A stretch of DNA of 64,000 nucleotides from Mercurialis annua. Taxonomy: Eukaryota; Streptophyta; Magnoliopsida; Malpighiales; Euphorbiaceae. The position numbers and the translations under genes are program-made. The stretch spans positions 11,485,001 through 11,549,000 of the forward strand of contig NC_065573.1 in NCBI RefSeq assembly GCF_937616625.2. Reading direction: 5' to 3'. The first letter of the stretch is position 1; each line of letters opens with the position of its first letter. The notes below the pieces were generated by a model. That model saw only the letters and a list, made by a program, of their open reading frames with translations. It made no database searches and was not told the DNA's origin. Shown here one piece after another: positions 1 to 12,399 of this stretch.

Positions 1-277
1 CGTAAACCTAAAACCCTAGGTTATAGATTTAGGTTTTTTCAATTTCACTTTTAAAACGGTTCGTAAACGTGTTAAGTATTAACCAATATTTTATACGCGT
101 TTAATACCCTTCGAGGTATTCTATTAATCGATTAAACTTCATTCAAAACATCTATTGAAACCCTAATCCGAATTGTTAAGTTCGATAATCGTTTCTTACG
201 TTTTCGGAGACCACATAGTGCTTTCGGGTTGGGGTAGGTCGTGTCGGACCGCGACATAAAAAGCGGGGGTCGTTGGT

Positions 278-402
278 GGCTAGGCACATCGTGCCTAGCC
301 TCTCTCACGTTGTGGGAGAGGGTCTCACGACGTGAGAGCTAGTCTCGCATCGCGAGACGTGTCTCACGTCGTGAGACAATGCCTCACGACGCGAGGCACT
401 CG
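278..402. repeat. Cluster of short palindromes with 3-nt centres in the LTR
   Basis: Six consecutive interrupted palindromes are visible, each with arms of 5-10 bp around a 3-nt centre. Examples are ggctaggcac-atc-gtgcctagcc, gtctcgc-atc-gcgagac and gtctcac-gtc-gtgagac, followed by a gcctcac-gac-gcgaggc unit with one mismatch. The inner triplets are CAC or CGC facing GTG or GCG. On the minus strand the cluster starts about 835 bp into the LTR, downstream of a TATA-like box and a GGTAAGTTC splice-donor-like site, so it may be transcribed in a leader intron. Function unknown. Confidence 0.75.
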
Positions 403-778
403 TTTCCAGCCCCTCCTGCGTCGTTTTTCACCTAAAAACCATCCAAATCAATCCCGACATTCTTAAACACGTAAATACCTCAAAACTCAACTTCGAAACA
501 CTCAAAAACAATGATCTTAACGTGTTTTACGTAAGTCTGATCCAAACTGTAACAGCCCAACATCAAACATCCATTATTCATCAATTTTGGTGATTACAAC
601 GTTGAACTTACCTTATTTCAAAGCTTAGGATTGATAGAGGCTTGCATTTCGGAGAGATCGACACCAACAACGCGCGATTCGGACGAGAAACAGGGAAACC
701 GTATTGATCGCAAAACCTTCGTCGAAACCCTCTCCTGTAAGTTTCTTTCCTTGTCTGATCTTAATGATTCATTTCCTT

Positions 779-791
779 TTCTTTATATATG
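779..791 (-). promoter_or_regulatory. TATA-box-like site in the LTR
   Basis: On the minus strand the sequence reads catatataaag. The other LTR of this element has the same site near 12731-12743. It lies upstream of a donor-like GGTAAGTTC (near 600-610), the order expected for an LTR promoter and leader. It is assigned by position and motif only. Confidence 0.35.
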
Positions 792-1237
792 ATGGAAAAA
801 AGCTTCTTTTGTTCCCTCACTTTTTAAACATAAACCATTTCTCTTTCAAATTTATCTTTTTAACCAAACGGTAAATTATTCACTTTAACTCAATTACGTA
901 CGTATTATTTATATCTAATTAAATAATACTAACTTATGATCACTAATTTCCGTCGATAACATTTAAATTGCAATTCCCGAGATTTAACTTATTAATGACA
1001 AATTTGGGACTTAAACTTTATTTTGATAACTTTTCCTTCCGTTCCTCTTAGTCCCAAATTTTATCCCTTGAACGAATTATAATGTCAAACTTTCCATATT
1101 CGAATTATTAAAGCTGACCTACTCGGGTCTTATCAATCTAATCACTTTGATATTCTTTATCCTATTAGCTCGGGTCATCGGAAAAAGAATAATCAAATTT
1201 ACCAATTCCGGCAGCGGGAAACGTACGGGATATTATA

Positions 1238-1250
1238 TTCTTCCCCCCTT
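1238..1250 (-). other. Polypurine tract next to the 3' LTR
   Basis: On the minus strand this is aaggggggaagaa, immediately preceding the LTR. It is preceded by 'gaggacgagcttttat', the usual 3' tail of plant chromoviruses. It would prime plus-strand DNA synthesis during reverse transcription. Confidence 0.75.
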
Positions 1251-2036
1251 ATAAAAGCTCGTCCTCGAATTTTCATATACTAATTATTCTCTTACAATTT
1301 CATTCTTAATCACATGCTATCGTCATTCTATTTCTTATACTAGTTAACTTCAATGCTTAACGAATCTCTTTCTGATATCATTTTTGACTTAATGATTTGA
1401 TATCAAATTGCACTTTTGACATGGCAATCGTTGCTGCTTTGTAGATCTATAATCCTTATAGCATTTCAATTTCGATACAGCCATCACCTGAATGTTCATT
1501 TTACCCTTGTTACACGGTTGAGACTTTGCATTTGTCATCATTGGCTGACTTACTAGATTCGTTAATCGATTCTAAATATCCTTCCAATAGTTACAATTAC
1601 ACTAGGGCATCCATTGTTAGTGTAATCGCGATCGTAGCGTCTATATCTTAAATAAAAAGCTAGTTGCTATCCTCACATGGATAGTTGATCATCTTTATTC
1701 TTAACGACCTAAGGTCGTCTTTCTGACTATTTGTCTTCTGTCATGGTCCTTTCTCTTTTGTGTTGTTGTTTTCCACACCTGATTCTTATCGCTCTCGGTT
1801 GTATCTTAATCGTCGTTACATGTTCACTTCGTCCTTTTAGTTACATCTAAGTAACATGCTTGTATAGCAATCGACTTTCCATAGAACGTTTGTCACGACC
1901 CAAAATATTGAGCCGCAACCGGCGCTAGGGAACGGGAGTGGTAGCTCCAGAACCCGTAGCAAGCCTTAAATCACTATTAATTTTTCGCAATAATTAACAA
2001 ATAATATTTAATCACGGAAGCAATCACATTTATAAC

Positions 2037-2063
2037 ATATATATATATATATATATATATATA
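2037..2063. repeat. (AT)n microsatellite
   Basis: About 13 uninterrupted AT dinucleotides lie inside the solo LTR. A shorter ATATAT tract occurs at the equivalent place in the plus-strand solo LTR near 10740-10758. Confidence 0.9.
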
Positions 2064-3443
2064 AACATTTACACTAACTGTTCTGTTAACCTCGCGGGCT
2101 ATAGTTACCGTACCCCGTACGAACTGGCCTCGCGGTACTATATACATCAGTTAGTGTCTCAGATCATGTCATCGGCATCTGGGGCCGTGAACCACATATA
2201 ATACACGTAGCCTACAAAAATATAAACAAGACAGCAAATAATATGTACAATCAAAATGTATTGCTGTCTAGGCTATGACTCTGTCTACGCGGGACCACTA
2301 CTGCAGCACTACGGAAGTCAAAGAACTATACATACGTGGCTGACTTCCGGATCCCAAAACTAGCTTCTAGCTAAGTCCACACTCTAAGTACCTGAAAGAC
2401 ATCAAAGGTGAGGGGTCAGTATTTGGGAAAATACTGAGTGAGTTCACAGTTTACTAACGGTATTATTATAAAAACATAGCATCGCATTTCAAATCAATAT
2501 CAATATAAAAATACATATGAACAAGTACTCGATCCTTTCGAAACTAAAATCCTGAAACAGAACATAATTCTCTATTGTTCAAATCATATTGATTCCAATA
2601 GTCCGACCCGGGAATGCTCAAACTCTACCACGTCAGTCAGGACATATCTCTTAATCCCAAAATGGTGGGTCCAACCCACTGGTAGGTCCAACCTACTAGA
2701 TACGGGGCTCAGGTTACACTGTAACCGAGTTCACTCTCGTATCGCATCCATATCATAGCTGTCATAATCAAATCATGCATGCATCTCAAATCATATCTCA
2801 TAGTCAGACACGTTAGACTGACTCAATTACTGGTGATCACACAGCCTATTGACACCCAATAGGTAGCTAGTTTCGTTGGATCGTATACTAGGTTCTCGTA
2901 CATAAAACTTAATCAAAACATGTAGCATATCAACAATTCATATATATATAGTGCGATGCATATAAACAGTATATATATATAATATGATATCAAAATAATA
3001 TTAATCGATAATACACGAAAGTAAAGTGCAACTCACAGTGACCGCTATCAACTCTATTATGAAGTCGATGCGGTGGTATGCTCGTACTAATCCACTTCTG
3101 CTGACCCCACTGCTCGCTGACGTGTCTAATAAAACGTCTAATAGTTAGACGTAGATTTCATGTTTATATGTATAATATTTTTAAGTTCTAAGTTTAAGTT
3201 GATTAGATTCCACTTCTAGTTTGCTTGAAAACTCGATGATCCTTAGTCGTACTTACGACTTATCGAGTATTATTCCTCGTACTCGGGAATTATATAACTT
3301 TCTTAACTGAATTCTTACTTATCACATTAACATTCATTTCTATAATTTTTTATATCCATTTCAAGACATTTAACTGAGTTTCATACCCAAATTAAGCTAT
3401 CAGATGCCATTTTTCGCTCACAGAAGTCCCCGGAGATCGGCGT

Positions 3444-3620
3444 CGAAGTGGGGCACGTTGTGCCAGCTTGGCACATCGTGCCCTTCATTTTTCATGAAGG
3501 GCACGACGTGCCCTTCACTGGTGCACGTCGTGCACCCCTGTGGTGCACGTCATGCACCCTTATGGCGCACGTCGCGCACCAGCACGACGTGCTGAAGTGC
3601 AGCACGTCAAGCACCGACGT
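3444..3620. repeat. Palindrome cluster of the solo LTR, GTGCAC/GGGCAC arms
   Basis: Eight consecutive interrupted palindromes with 3-nt centres are visible, for example ggcac-atc-gtgcc, gaagggcac-gac-gtgcccttc, ggtgcac-gtc-gtgcacc, ggcgcac-gtc-gcgcacc and cagcac-gac-gtgctg. The position within the LTR (about 860 bp from its 5' end) matches the cluster at 278-402, but the arms are different. Two overlapping open frames of 63 and 75 codons here are by-products of the repeats. Confidence 0.75.
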
Positions 3621-6600
3621 GTGCGCGTTTTTTCCAGCGCTTCCGGACCATTTCCGGGGCTCTAAAACTCCCTAAACTCACACCAATACATACCCACTTC
3701 ATTTAACAACTTATCCTATCATTTTACAACCCAAAAACGTCAAAAACAACTCGATTCCTAACCGTACGATTCGAACGAAATTTTCTATACAAAACAGCCC
3801 TCTATCCTTCGAATTTAACATCAAATATTGAAATATTACCTTGAAATAGAGGTTAGGATTGATAGAGCTTTCAATTCCGAATATTTTGTCGCGAAAATCG
3901 TCCGAAACGGACGCCGAACGGCGAAACCGTGAAAGAACGATGGTGATGATCGTGATAGAGATGAAATGTCTGGATCCTTCTTCCTCCTTCTGATTTCTTC
4001 ATTTCAAATGAAATCCTTATATGTCATGGATAAAGGAACACTTTAATCCTTGTTTTCTTTATTTGTTACAATTTAACCTTTAAACTTTTCTTTTGTACGA
4101 TTTAGTCCATAGCTAAGTCAATTAACTCTTTAATCATAACTTATACATATTATTTATATCCGATAAACAATACGAATCCCAATATTAATATTTTCCCGTC
4201 AAAACTTATAAATGTCCATTTTTGAGACGTAGTGGCTAAATTACCACTTTAGTCCCTGAACTTCATTTTGGGGCTTTTCTTGACATTTTTCCTTTTAATT
4301 CCAATTCCAACTTATAACTGAAGTATAATATTAAATTCCGCATAATTACTTTCCTAAAACTACCCTTCTTAAAATTTATTTATCTTTAAATTCTTGGAAA
4401 ACTTTCCAATATCGCCACTCTGACGACTCTAAACTGGACACGTGGCCCAATTAGATTATTAAAATCTTTTGGGGTATTACAACGTGGTACATGTCCATTT
4501 ACTTGTTTCTTATGATAAGCACACACGTTGTAACTTTATCACGTCAGAAATCTACTTCGTTCGTATCTGAATCCTTCTCGATTATTGCTTCATAATATAC
4601 AATCGCCATTGCCTTAGCGTTGTGCTAGAAAACATTCTTATTTAGTCCATCTTTATGTCCTTTCGTAGTTGTTCCTTATACATTTTTACACTATGCCATA
4701 TTTCTTTCAAGATACTCAGGTTATCGAATCCGTCGTTGGTTAACTTTTTCACGTCTTCTTAAATGGTTTTCGATGTCTTTTTCGTCATTTCTTAATAATC
4801 CCTTACGAGACATCTTTGTAGCGTATCATGTCTGATATTCCTCTGAAACATTCTTTAAATTCCTTTAGCTATTAATCAAAATCATAAATCGATTAATTTA
4901 GAGCATTTCACGTAAATAGCTTAATATTTTAAGTTATTTTGAACTTATCCAAAATTACTCTTTCGATCTACCTTGACCTATAAAACTGTCGTTGTCTAGT
5001 AGCTCGTTTGCTAAACAATTTGACAATATTCTAATCTCCGACTTCATTTTTAATTTTTGTGAAATCCTCGATTCCAAAATTATCCTCGATCATGCCGAAG
5101 TTACGCATTGAAATCGCTTCTTCATGTAATTCCGAGACTACTCTTGCAGGTTTTATATCCGCTGTTTAAGTCAATTAAACAAGCATTTAGAAATGTTGTA
5201 ATCTGAATTAAATTCAGTATTTTCGTAGTTTACCGTCACGTGTACAATTTTCATGAAGACCAAATTTCATTTCGATATTTCCTTAATACTCGAAATAGTC
5301 CTTAAAGTTGCTAAAAGCTACACTTTTACCCTTTTGTTAACTTGCAGTTTCCGCTCATCTTAAGTTAAAGCTTCACTTATTCCGACTTCTTTATATCTTA
5401 ATTAAATTATCCAAATCTAATTTACACTACTACATCTATCCAAATTCATTACTTTCGATTAAAATAATCGGGTCTTATGGTTCTACTCAAAACCAAAATA
5501 TAGCTTTATAACTATTTATAAACTTTGTCTTGACACCGCATCTTTGACTTCATCTTACTCCGTATCTTCCTTTGAAATTCGTATTTATTGTCCCACTATC
5601 TTATCTTAAAGTGTAATCCTTAAGAGTCGAGTTATCGTGTTTGTCTGAACCAAACAACACATAACGATTATCTTACATTCAACCGACGTTATCAATCTTA
5701 ATGTTTCTTATATTTCTCACACCTGATCATGTTCCCGCTTATCCTTTCTTCTTTTATTCCTTTATTCCGTGGTTATTCAATCATTACTTCATGTTTCGCT
5801 AAATGAATCTCATGAAGTTGAGTGCGTATTAGACACTAAATTTTCTTGTACATCGTCCTTCTTCACTTTTCTAATCTATTCACGTTACTCATAACGATAC
5901 CTTTATTCATTCCTTAATTGACCTTGCTCTTAGGTTTAATTTACCTCTTTTATTGCAATCATTGCAATTATGCCATATCCGAGGCAATCATGGAGAACTT
6001 AACATTATTTTCCTTAGTGTCACCTATTTAATTATAAATTACTTGCTTTTCCTCCGATATCTCTTTTCGTTAGCATTCCATTCTGTCCATTTCTCCTTGC
6101 TACTACATAAGAAGAAAAGTCTATCTTACTCTTCTCAATCCTTAGGTTACCTTATTTCTTGCCACATATCCATTTTCCCTATTCTAGTATTCTTCTAACA
6201 CCTTGACTATCGATGTTAATCCTAGACCTTATCACTCCCTTCTCTCAGTATATTCGCCAATCGTTTACACAACGTTGGATCTTTCTCTTATAGTTCCTTT
6301 TTCATTTCACTTCTTCATATCCTTATTATTTGTCACTATCTTCATACATCTATCGGCTGAACTTTCACAGTTCTTAGCCAAAGCATAACTTTCGTCCTTC
6401 TTCTTTTACCCTTTCGGGTTATACGCCTTGTTATTTCTCATCTTCTGTTCACACTCATAGTGCCAGCGACGTCTTATTTCCTTCTAAGCAATCCTTAAGC
6501 ATCTTATTATTAACATGGCTCAATCTTTTATATTGGGGTTTGTTTTACGATTTACTATCTTATCGATGATCTTTTATTATTGTTAAAGAGTTTTACATCC

Positions 6601-7401
6601 GAGATTTACTTACAAAACTAATACAATTTCAAAATTCTTTTGGTTCGCCAGCTTTTCAATTCAAATATTTCTTTTAGATCGTTTGAAATCATAAGTACCA
6701 TTGTAGCTCAGAGTGATGATACCTCTCATCACCAAAGAGTTGCTTATTAAATTCAAGTTCCTTCTATGTTTTCACAAATATGATGCTTGATCTATAGTTT
6801 GAAAATCATCTTTTATATGCATTACTATCGTGATTATGTCATGCTATATGCGATGTATGAGCACAATTATACGGTTAAAATCATAAGGTTTTCACCCTTT
6901 TTTGTAAAGCCGTAACTCCCTCCAGACTACACACTCTGTGACTAGATAGGCTTTTCATTATTAGTTATTGGGGTATATGATGATTTCAATATTATGTTTA
7001 GTTTATTAGTTAACACTTACTTAAGTGTTTCACGACTAAAACCGTCCTTGTTCAATATTCTCAATCCACTTCCTCTATGTCAACTTGTATATACGGCCCT
7101 TAGGGACACGTATCCCTTACATACAACAATGTTCCTTCGATAATCATGCTATCCTTCTCGATAACTAAAACATAATATAGGAATTATGTTTCACGATGAA
7201 TTTGTTATGAGTTTTATATTCTTCCACTATTCTAGTAATTTATGTATAAACGTTCCACTTATTAAGCGCATGATCTTCAAAATCCATCTCTATCGGCATT
7301 AGCTACACGAGGCTCCATTCTATCGATACGTTCTATCGTTCAAATCCTAATTATGTAATGCACATATAAACGCAAAGCAATAGAAACATATAAACATATA
7401 A

Positions 7402-8213
7402 TCACATAAAACACATTAATCGCATAATATCTGGGGGTGCCTGATGTGGAACGCTAGGTTCCCTAATCACTATGCTAGAGGCTCGTCCCCTAACTCTCCT
7501 CCATGCATTCGCCCTACCTCTATTAATAAACGCAAGATTATTCCAAGTAGCACGAGGACGATCTCTAACTACCGGATAAAACTCACGTCTGAAAAAGAAA
7601 GGGCGAATAGGATTATCACCCCACTCACGCTCACTCTCAATCCTGCGAGCCCTAGCAGTAAGCAATCTGTAATGCTCCTCGACGTGATCAAATAGTCCAC
7701 CAAACTCGGGTCCTAAATTCCTGACATACTTACGGTTGGTCTCCTCGTTGTCCCTATTCAGCTCAGGCATCTCCTCGATCATTTGTAAAAACTCGAATAG
7801 GAACGCATCTGTATCCTAACCAGAGTCAGAAGAGCCTTTGCCTGATCATTCCTTACAACTGTGTCCTCCCTGAAAGCATGATACCTTTGTACATTAGCCC
7901 AGAACTACTCACTTATGTATTCCTCAACGTCAGACTCATCTGCTAACTCTTCCTCTACGGGGTCCTCTTCTGGTGGATCTTCCTATAGGTCTTCCTCTGG
8001 ATCCTCCTCTGGGTCTTCCTCAGAATCTTTGTCACTGTCTGACATAAATCCGTTCTGATAGATCTCAGGTAAACCCTTAGTGTTAGTGTGAAATCCGTTC
8101 TGATGGACCTCTGATGGCCCGCCTACTTCATAATGAAACCCATTATGGAAGATAGGAGGCGCTTCCTCATCTTCCGGTACAACATGTGGCTGAGCTCCAT
8201 TTTGCCCAGACAT
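7402..8213 (-). pseudogene. gag-side coding remnant of the Tekay-like element
   Basis: Two open pieces on the minus strand, 8213-7983 (76 codons) and 7782-7402 (126 codons), lie just downstream of the primer site, where gag should begin. The first starts MSGQNGAQPH and contains three spaced copies of an (H/Q)NGF motif, then a run of acidic EEDPEED repeats. The second contains an Arg-rich segment. Between them the frame breaks. I see no CCHC zinc knuckle and no canonical chromovirus gag core, so the gag assignment rests on position. Another 5' leader ORF is possible. Confidence 0.45.
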
Positions 8214-8544
8214 GATGAAATAGAAACAATCTTAAGTGTGAGATACAGTCTAAATCCAATTTCATAATAGTTGATAACTTAACTTATGATATACACTAAA
8301 TACGTAAAGCTCAAATCAACTATCTAAGCATATCATAAGAACTTAGACATATCTCATTATTGTCCATTCTGAAAAGCGAGAACAATTCAAACAATTAAGG
8401 TTCGACTCGATGGCTGCAGTAGTTCCTAGGTTACAATATGACAGAGTATCTGAAGTCAAACAAACATATTCACAAACTGGCAGTGGTATCCTGGACCAAC
8501 TGCACTCAAAAAAAAAATACTAGCAGTGGTAACTGGACCTATTA

Positions 8545-8555
8545 CTCTGATACCA
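8545..8555 (-). other. Primer binding site, tRNA-Met(i)
   Basis: The minus strand reads TGGTATCAGAG, complementary to the 3' end of plant initiator tRNA-Met, 4 nt after the LTR end at 8560. This fixes the orientation of the element and the boundary of its 5' LTR. Confidence 0.85.
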
Positions 8556-8964
8556 ACTTTGTCACAACCCAAATTATTGATCCGAGACCGGCGCTAGGGA
8601 ATGGGAGTGGTAGCTCCAAAACCCGTAGGAAGCCTAAAACCATAAAAACCTTTTCGCAAAATATAACACATACGGAAGCAAAAATATAACATATATACAA
8701 ATATTTACACTAGTCGTTCTGATAACCACGTGAGCACTAGTTTTCATACCACGTACGAACTGGCCTCACGATACTATATACATACTAGTGTATTTACACA
8801 TATCACCAGTATCTGGTGTCGTGAACAAAACACACAAACGTACCCTATAAAATTATTTAAATAGGGACAACAAATATAACAATAAACCACATGCACTGCT
8901 GTCAAGTCTGCTCCTCTGTCGACTCGGGACCACTACTGCAGCTCTACGGAAATAAGGAACTATA

Positions 8965-10892
8965 TGTAATATCCCAAAATATTTCATTATCTAATTGGGC
9001 CACGTGTCCCGCTTTGAGTCGCCGGAGTGGCGATATCAGAAAGATATCCGAGAAATTAAAATAAGTAAATTTAGTAGGTCGGTTTCGAAAAGATTATTAC
9101 GAGGAGTTTAATATTATATTTCAATTCTTTAGTTGGAATTGCAATTAAAAGGAAAAATGTCCAGAAATGTCATAAAATAAAATCCAGGGACTAAATTGGT
9201 AATTTAGCCACTACGTCTCAAAAATTGAAAATTATAAATTTTGACGGGAAAATATAAATTCTTAGGTCGTACTATTTATTGGATATAAATAATACGTATA
9301 TGAATTAATTAAAAGTATTAATTGAATTAGTTATGGACTAAATCGAACAAAAGAAAAGTATAAAGGATATTTTGTAACAAAGAAAGAAAAGAATGACTAA
9401 AATCAACCTTTAGCCAAATAATAAGTAAAGAGGCATATGAAATCAGATGAGGAAGAAAAGAAGCATCCAGAGAGTTAGAAAAACATCGACCTATTACGTT
9501 TCTTCGTCGTTTCTCCGTTCGACGTCCGATTCAAGCGAATTTTGCGTCGATCTCTTTGAAATCGAAGGCTCTATCCATCCTAAGCTTCAAATCAAGGTAA
9601 AAATCTCGAGATTTGGAGTTAAATTCGAATTAAGTGGCTGTTTTTATAATATTCAGTTAAGGATTTGGATGTTTATCGATATTAGCTCTATTTACACATT
9701 TTTGGAAAAACGAAAATACGGGTTTCGTGGAATAGAGTGTCTTCTAGGTATGTGGAGCATCGAGGTGGTCGGAAAGCTCCAGAAATCGAATTTCCGGGGG
9801 CTGTGCACGTGGTGCACGAACGTGCACCAGGGTTGCACGACCGTGCACCCGCCGAGGCGCAGGTACGTGCACCCGATTGCACGAGGGTGCATGTGAATTG
9901 TGTTTCGACCTAGGTATTCGCGAATTTCAAACAATTGACTCTAAAAGACGAATTGCGACGTTTTTGATAATTAACGATAATGAAAAACGTTAAGAAAGTT
10001 ATACGATTCTCGAATACGAGAAGCGGTATTCGCTAAGTCGTAAACGCAATTAAGGATTATCGAATACGTGGATAATAATAAGAATGGAACCTAAAACCTA
10101 GCACTTTAAAGTATTACTCATATAAACACGAAATTCACGTAACTATTAAACGTTTAATCGGACATGTCAGCGAGCAGTGAGGGCACAAAACGTGGACTAG
10201 TACTAGCATACCATTATATAGACCACATCGTAAATTGGATAGCGGTCACTGTGAGTTGCACTTTACTTTCGTGTTTTATTTATAAAAGCTAATTTCATAT
10301 ATGATAAGTACTTCTGTCAAATACATCGCATTTATATGATTTGTTTGTATGGGCTTTTGTTATGTTTGATTGTTGTGATATTTGATGTTTATGGTGTGTA
10401 TGAGATATGAGATTGGTTTGTGTGAGTTGAATCGGATACATCAGGTGGCTTTGCTATCGATGTACAGTTCTCGACTTCCGTAGTGCTGCAATAGTGGTCC
10501 TGTGTCGACAGAGTCGTAGCCTTGACAGCAGTATATTTTGAGTTTTATATTTTACTTGTTGGCTATGTTTATATCTTTTTGTAGGCTACGTATGATGTGT
10601 TTTGTTCACGGAATCAGATGCCGGTGATATGGATAGTTACACTAACTTATGTATATAGTACCATGAGGCCAGTTCGTACATGATACGGTAACTAGAGCCC
10701 GCGAGGTTATCCGAACAGTTAGTGTAAATATTTGATTATATGATATATATATATATATGTCAGCTTCCGTATGTAAATGTATTGTATTGTATTTGCGAAA
10801 AACTGATAGTGGTCTTAGGCTTGGTACGGGTTCCGGAGCTACCACTCCCGTTCCCTAGCGCCGGTCTCGGCTCAATAATTTGGGTCGTGACA
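8965..10892 (+). mobile_element. Solo LTR (plus) with perfect CTATA target duplication
   Basis: It begins TGTAATATCCC and ends GGGTCGTGACA, length 1928 bp. It is flanked by CTATA at 8960-8964 and at 10893-10897, a perfect 5-bp target duplication as expected of a Ty3-type integrase. With no internal region it is a solo LTR left by LTR-LTR recombination. It is in the opposite orientation to its host LTR. A 149-codon open frame inside (9447-9896) has no recognisable domain and spans the palindrome cluster, so I do not call it a gene. Confidence 0.9.
9803..9893. repeat. Palindrome cluster of the plus-strand solo LTR, GTGCAC arms
   Basis: Imperfect palindromes lie in series (gtgcac-gtg-gtgcac, gtgcac-gaac-gtgcac, ttgcac-gac-cgtgcac and others) about 840 bp from the LTR 5' end. 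That is the same relative place as in the other LTRs of the family, here with mainly GTGCAC arms and more decay. Confidence 0.6.
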
Positions 10893-11967
10893 CTATACAT
10901 GCTACTGATGACTTCCTGATCCAAAAAGGGTGGACCCTAGCCAAGTCCAAACACTAAGCACCTGAAATGTTTAAAAAAAACGGGTCAGACTATGCTGAAT
11001 GAGATTCAAAATTACAAAAGGTATTATAAAAATAATATCGCATTTAAAACAATCATTTATATGCTATACAATATAAGCCAAGTATTTAATCCTATCAAAG
11101 CCCTAATCTTATAAACAATCTTAAGCCGTACATTTCCTTGTATTCATAATGAATACCATCTTTTAATCTAGATGGGGTTACGGGATAGTTCAACCACGTC
11201 TACCACCATCTGGTCGGGCATCTGGATAGTTCAACCATTATGCCTCATACCATCTCAAATCCAACTATACAGCAGATTCACGGGGTAATTCAACCAAAGC
11301 GACTTACTAGATATAGTCTGCGGGATAATTCAACCAAGTTGACCTTGTATCACATCAAAATAAGTTAGTTTAGTGCTACTTGCTAAGACTTACTGACACT
11401 GGTGATCACACAGTCTATTGGCACCCAATAGGTAGTTGTTCCCTCAGATCGCACACCGGGTTCTTATATTTAAAACAATCAAACATATGATATACAATAC
11501 AATTCAAATCACATAATATGCGATGTATGCGATAATACTATTTATAGTATATAAAATAACTTTTACGAATAATACATGAAAGTGATATGTAACTCACTTG
11601 ACCCGCTATCCAATCTACAATGTACTCGATATGCCGGTCAAACCCGAATAATCGCAATACGCCTACCTCGTAGCTTGCCGCTACGTCTGATACATAATCC
11701 CATAACAAGCATGTTTAGTATATAAACGTGCACCTCGTAAACCTTATACCCTAGGTTATAGATTTAGGTTATTTCAATTCCACTAAAACGGTTCGTAAAC
11801 GTGTTAAGTATTAACCATCTCTTATACGCGTTTAATACCATTCGAGGTATACTATTAATCGATTATTGAAACCCTAGTCTGAATCGTCAAGTTCGACGAT
11901 CGTTTTTTATGTTTTCGGAGTCCACATAGTGCTTTCGGGTTGGGGTAGGTTGTGTCAGACCTCGACA

Positions 11968-12399
11968 CGACAAGCGGGGGTCGTTGGTGGCTAGGCATAT
12001 CGAGCCTAGCCTCTCTCAAGTCGTGAGAGAGGGTATCATGATGTGAGAACTAGGCTCGCGTCGCGACACGTTTCTCACATCGCGACACGTTTCTCACATC
12101 GTGAGACAATGCCTCACGAAGTGAGGCACTCGTTTCCAGCCCCTCCTCAGTCGTTTTTCACCTGAAACCATCCAAATCAATCCCGACAAGCAGGGGTCGT
12201 CGGTAGCTAGGCACATCGGGCCTAACCTCTCTCACGTCATGAGAGAGGGCCTCATGACGTGAGAGCCAGGCTTGCGTCGTGAGACTTGGCTTCGCGTCGC
12301 GAGACGTGTCTCACGTCGTGAGACAATGCCTCACGACGTCAGTTACTCGTTTCCAGCCCCTCGTCCATGGTTTTTCACCCGAAAACCATCCTAATTAAT
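11968..12399. repeat. 216-bp tandem duplication inside the LTR, including the palindrome cluster
   Basis: The stretch beginning cgacaagcgggggtcg at 11968 recurs at 12184 as cgacaagcaggggtcg, period 216 bp. Both units carry the ctaggca...cctagcc and TCTCAC/GTGAGA palindromes. The partner LTR (1-1237) has a single unit, so the duplication arose in this LTR after insertion or was lost from the other. Confidence 0.75.

Larger units (their letters stand above)
1..1237 (-). mobile_element. Partial 3' LTR of the minus-strand Tekay-like element
   Basis: The sequence is colinear with 11735-13180 of the other LTR, including the cgtaaaccta...ccctaggttatag stretch, the palindrome cluster and the 'cgtacgggatatta' end. 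The terminal dinucleotide is TA here instead of CA on the plus strand, so the minus-strand TG has mutated. The distal part of the LTR lies outside the window. Confidence 0.8.
1891..4481 (-). mobile_element. Nested solo LTR (minus), Tekay-like
   Basis: It starts tgtcacgaccc and ends ggggtattaca on the plus strand, the reverse complements of the family's LTR ends. It carries the shared motif 'ccggcgctagggaacggg' near its start. No internal region is attached. Flanks acgtt (1886-1890) and acgtg (4482-4486) look like a 5-bp target duplication with one later mutation. At 2591 bp it is close to the 2.7-kb host LTR, but its palindrome cluster has different arm sequences, so it belongs to a related but distinct subfamily. 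Confidence 0.78.
1238..8559 (-). mobile_element. Decayed internal region of the Tekay-like element
   Basis: This is the interior between primer site and polypurine tract. Without the nested solo LTR it is about 4.7 kb. No reverse transcriptase, RNase H or integrase motif can be read in any frame; only gag-side fragments near the primer site remain (7402-8213). The long stretches 1251-1890 and 4487-7400 hold no recognisable gene and are AT-rich, as expected of old, methylated pol sequence. Confidence 0.6.

Noticed and set aside
1..30. Telomere-like aaccctag at the window start
   Set aside because: It is a single copy within LTR sequence that recurs at about 11735-11760; there is no TTTAGGG array.
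278..402. CRISPR-like repeat array
   Set aside because: The palindromes are contiguous, of varying sequence, without uniform spacers, and the genome is a plant's.
3404..3675. Two overlapping open frames rich in His/Arg/Thr
   Set aside because: They are generated by the GTGCAC palindromes and lack any homology or start context.
9447..9896. 149-codon open frame
   Set aside because: It lies wholly inside the plus-strand solo LTR, crosses the palindrome cluster, and has no recognisable domain.
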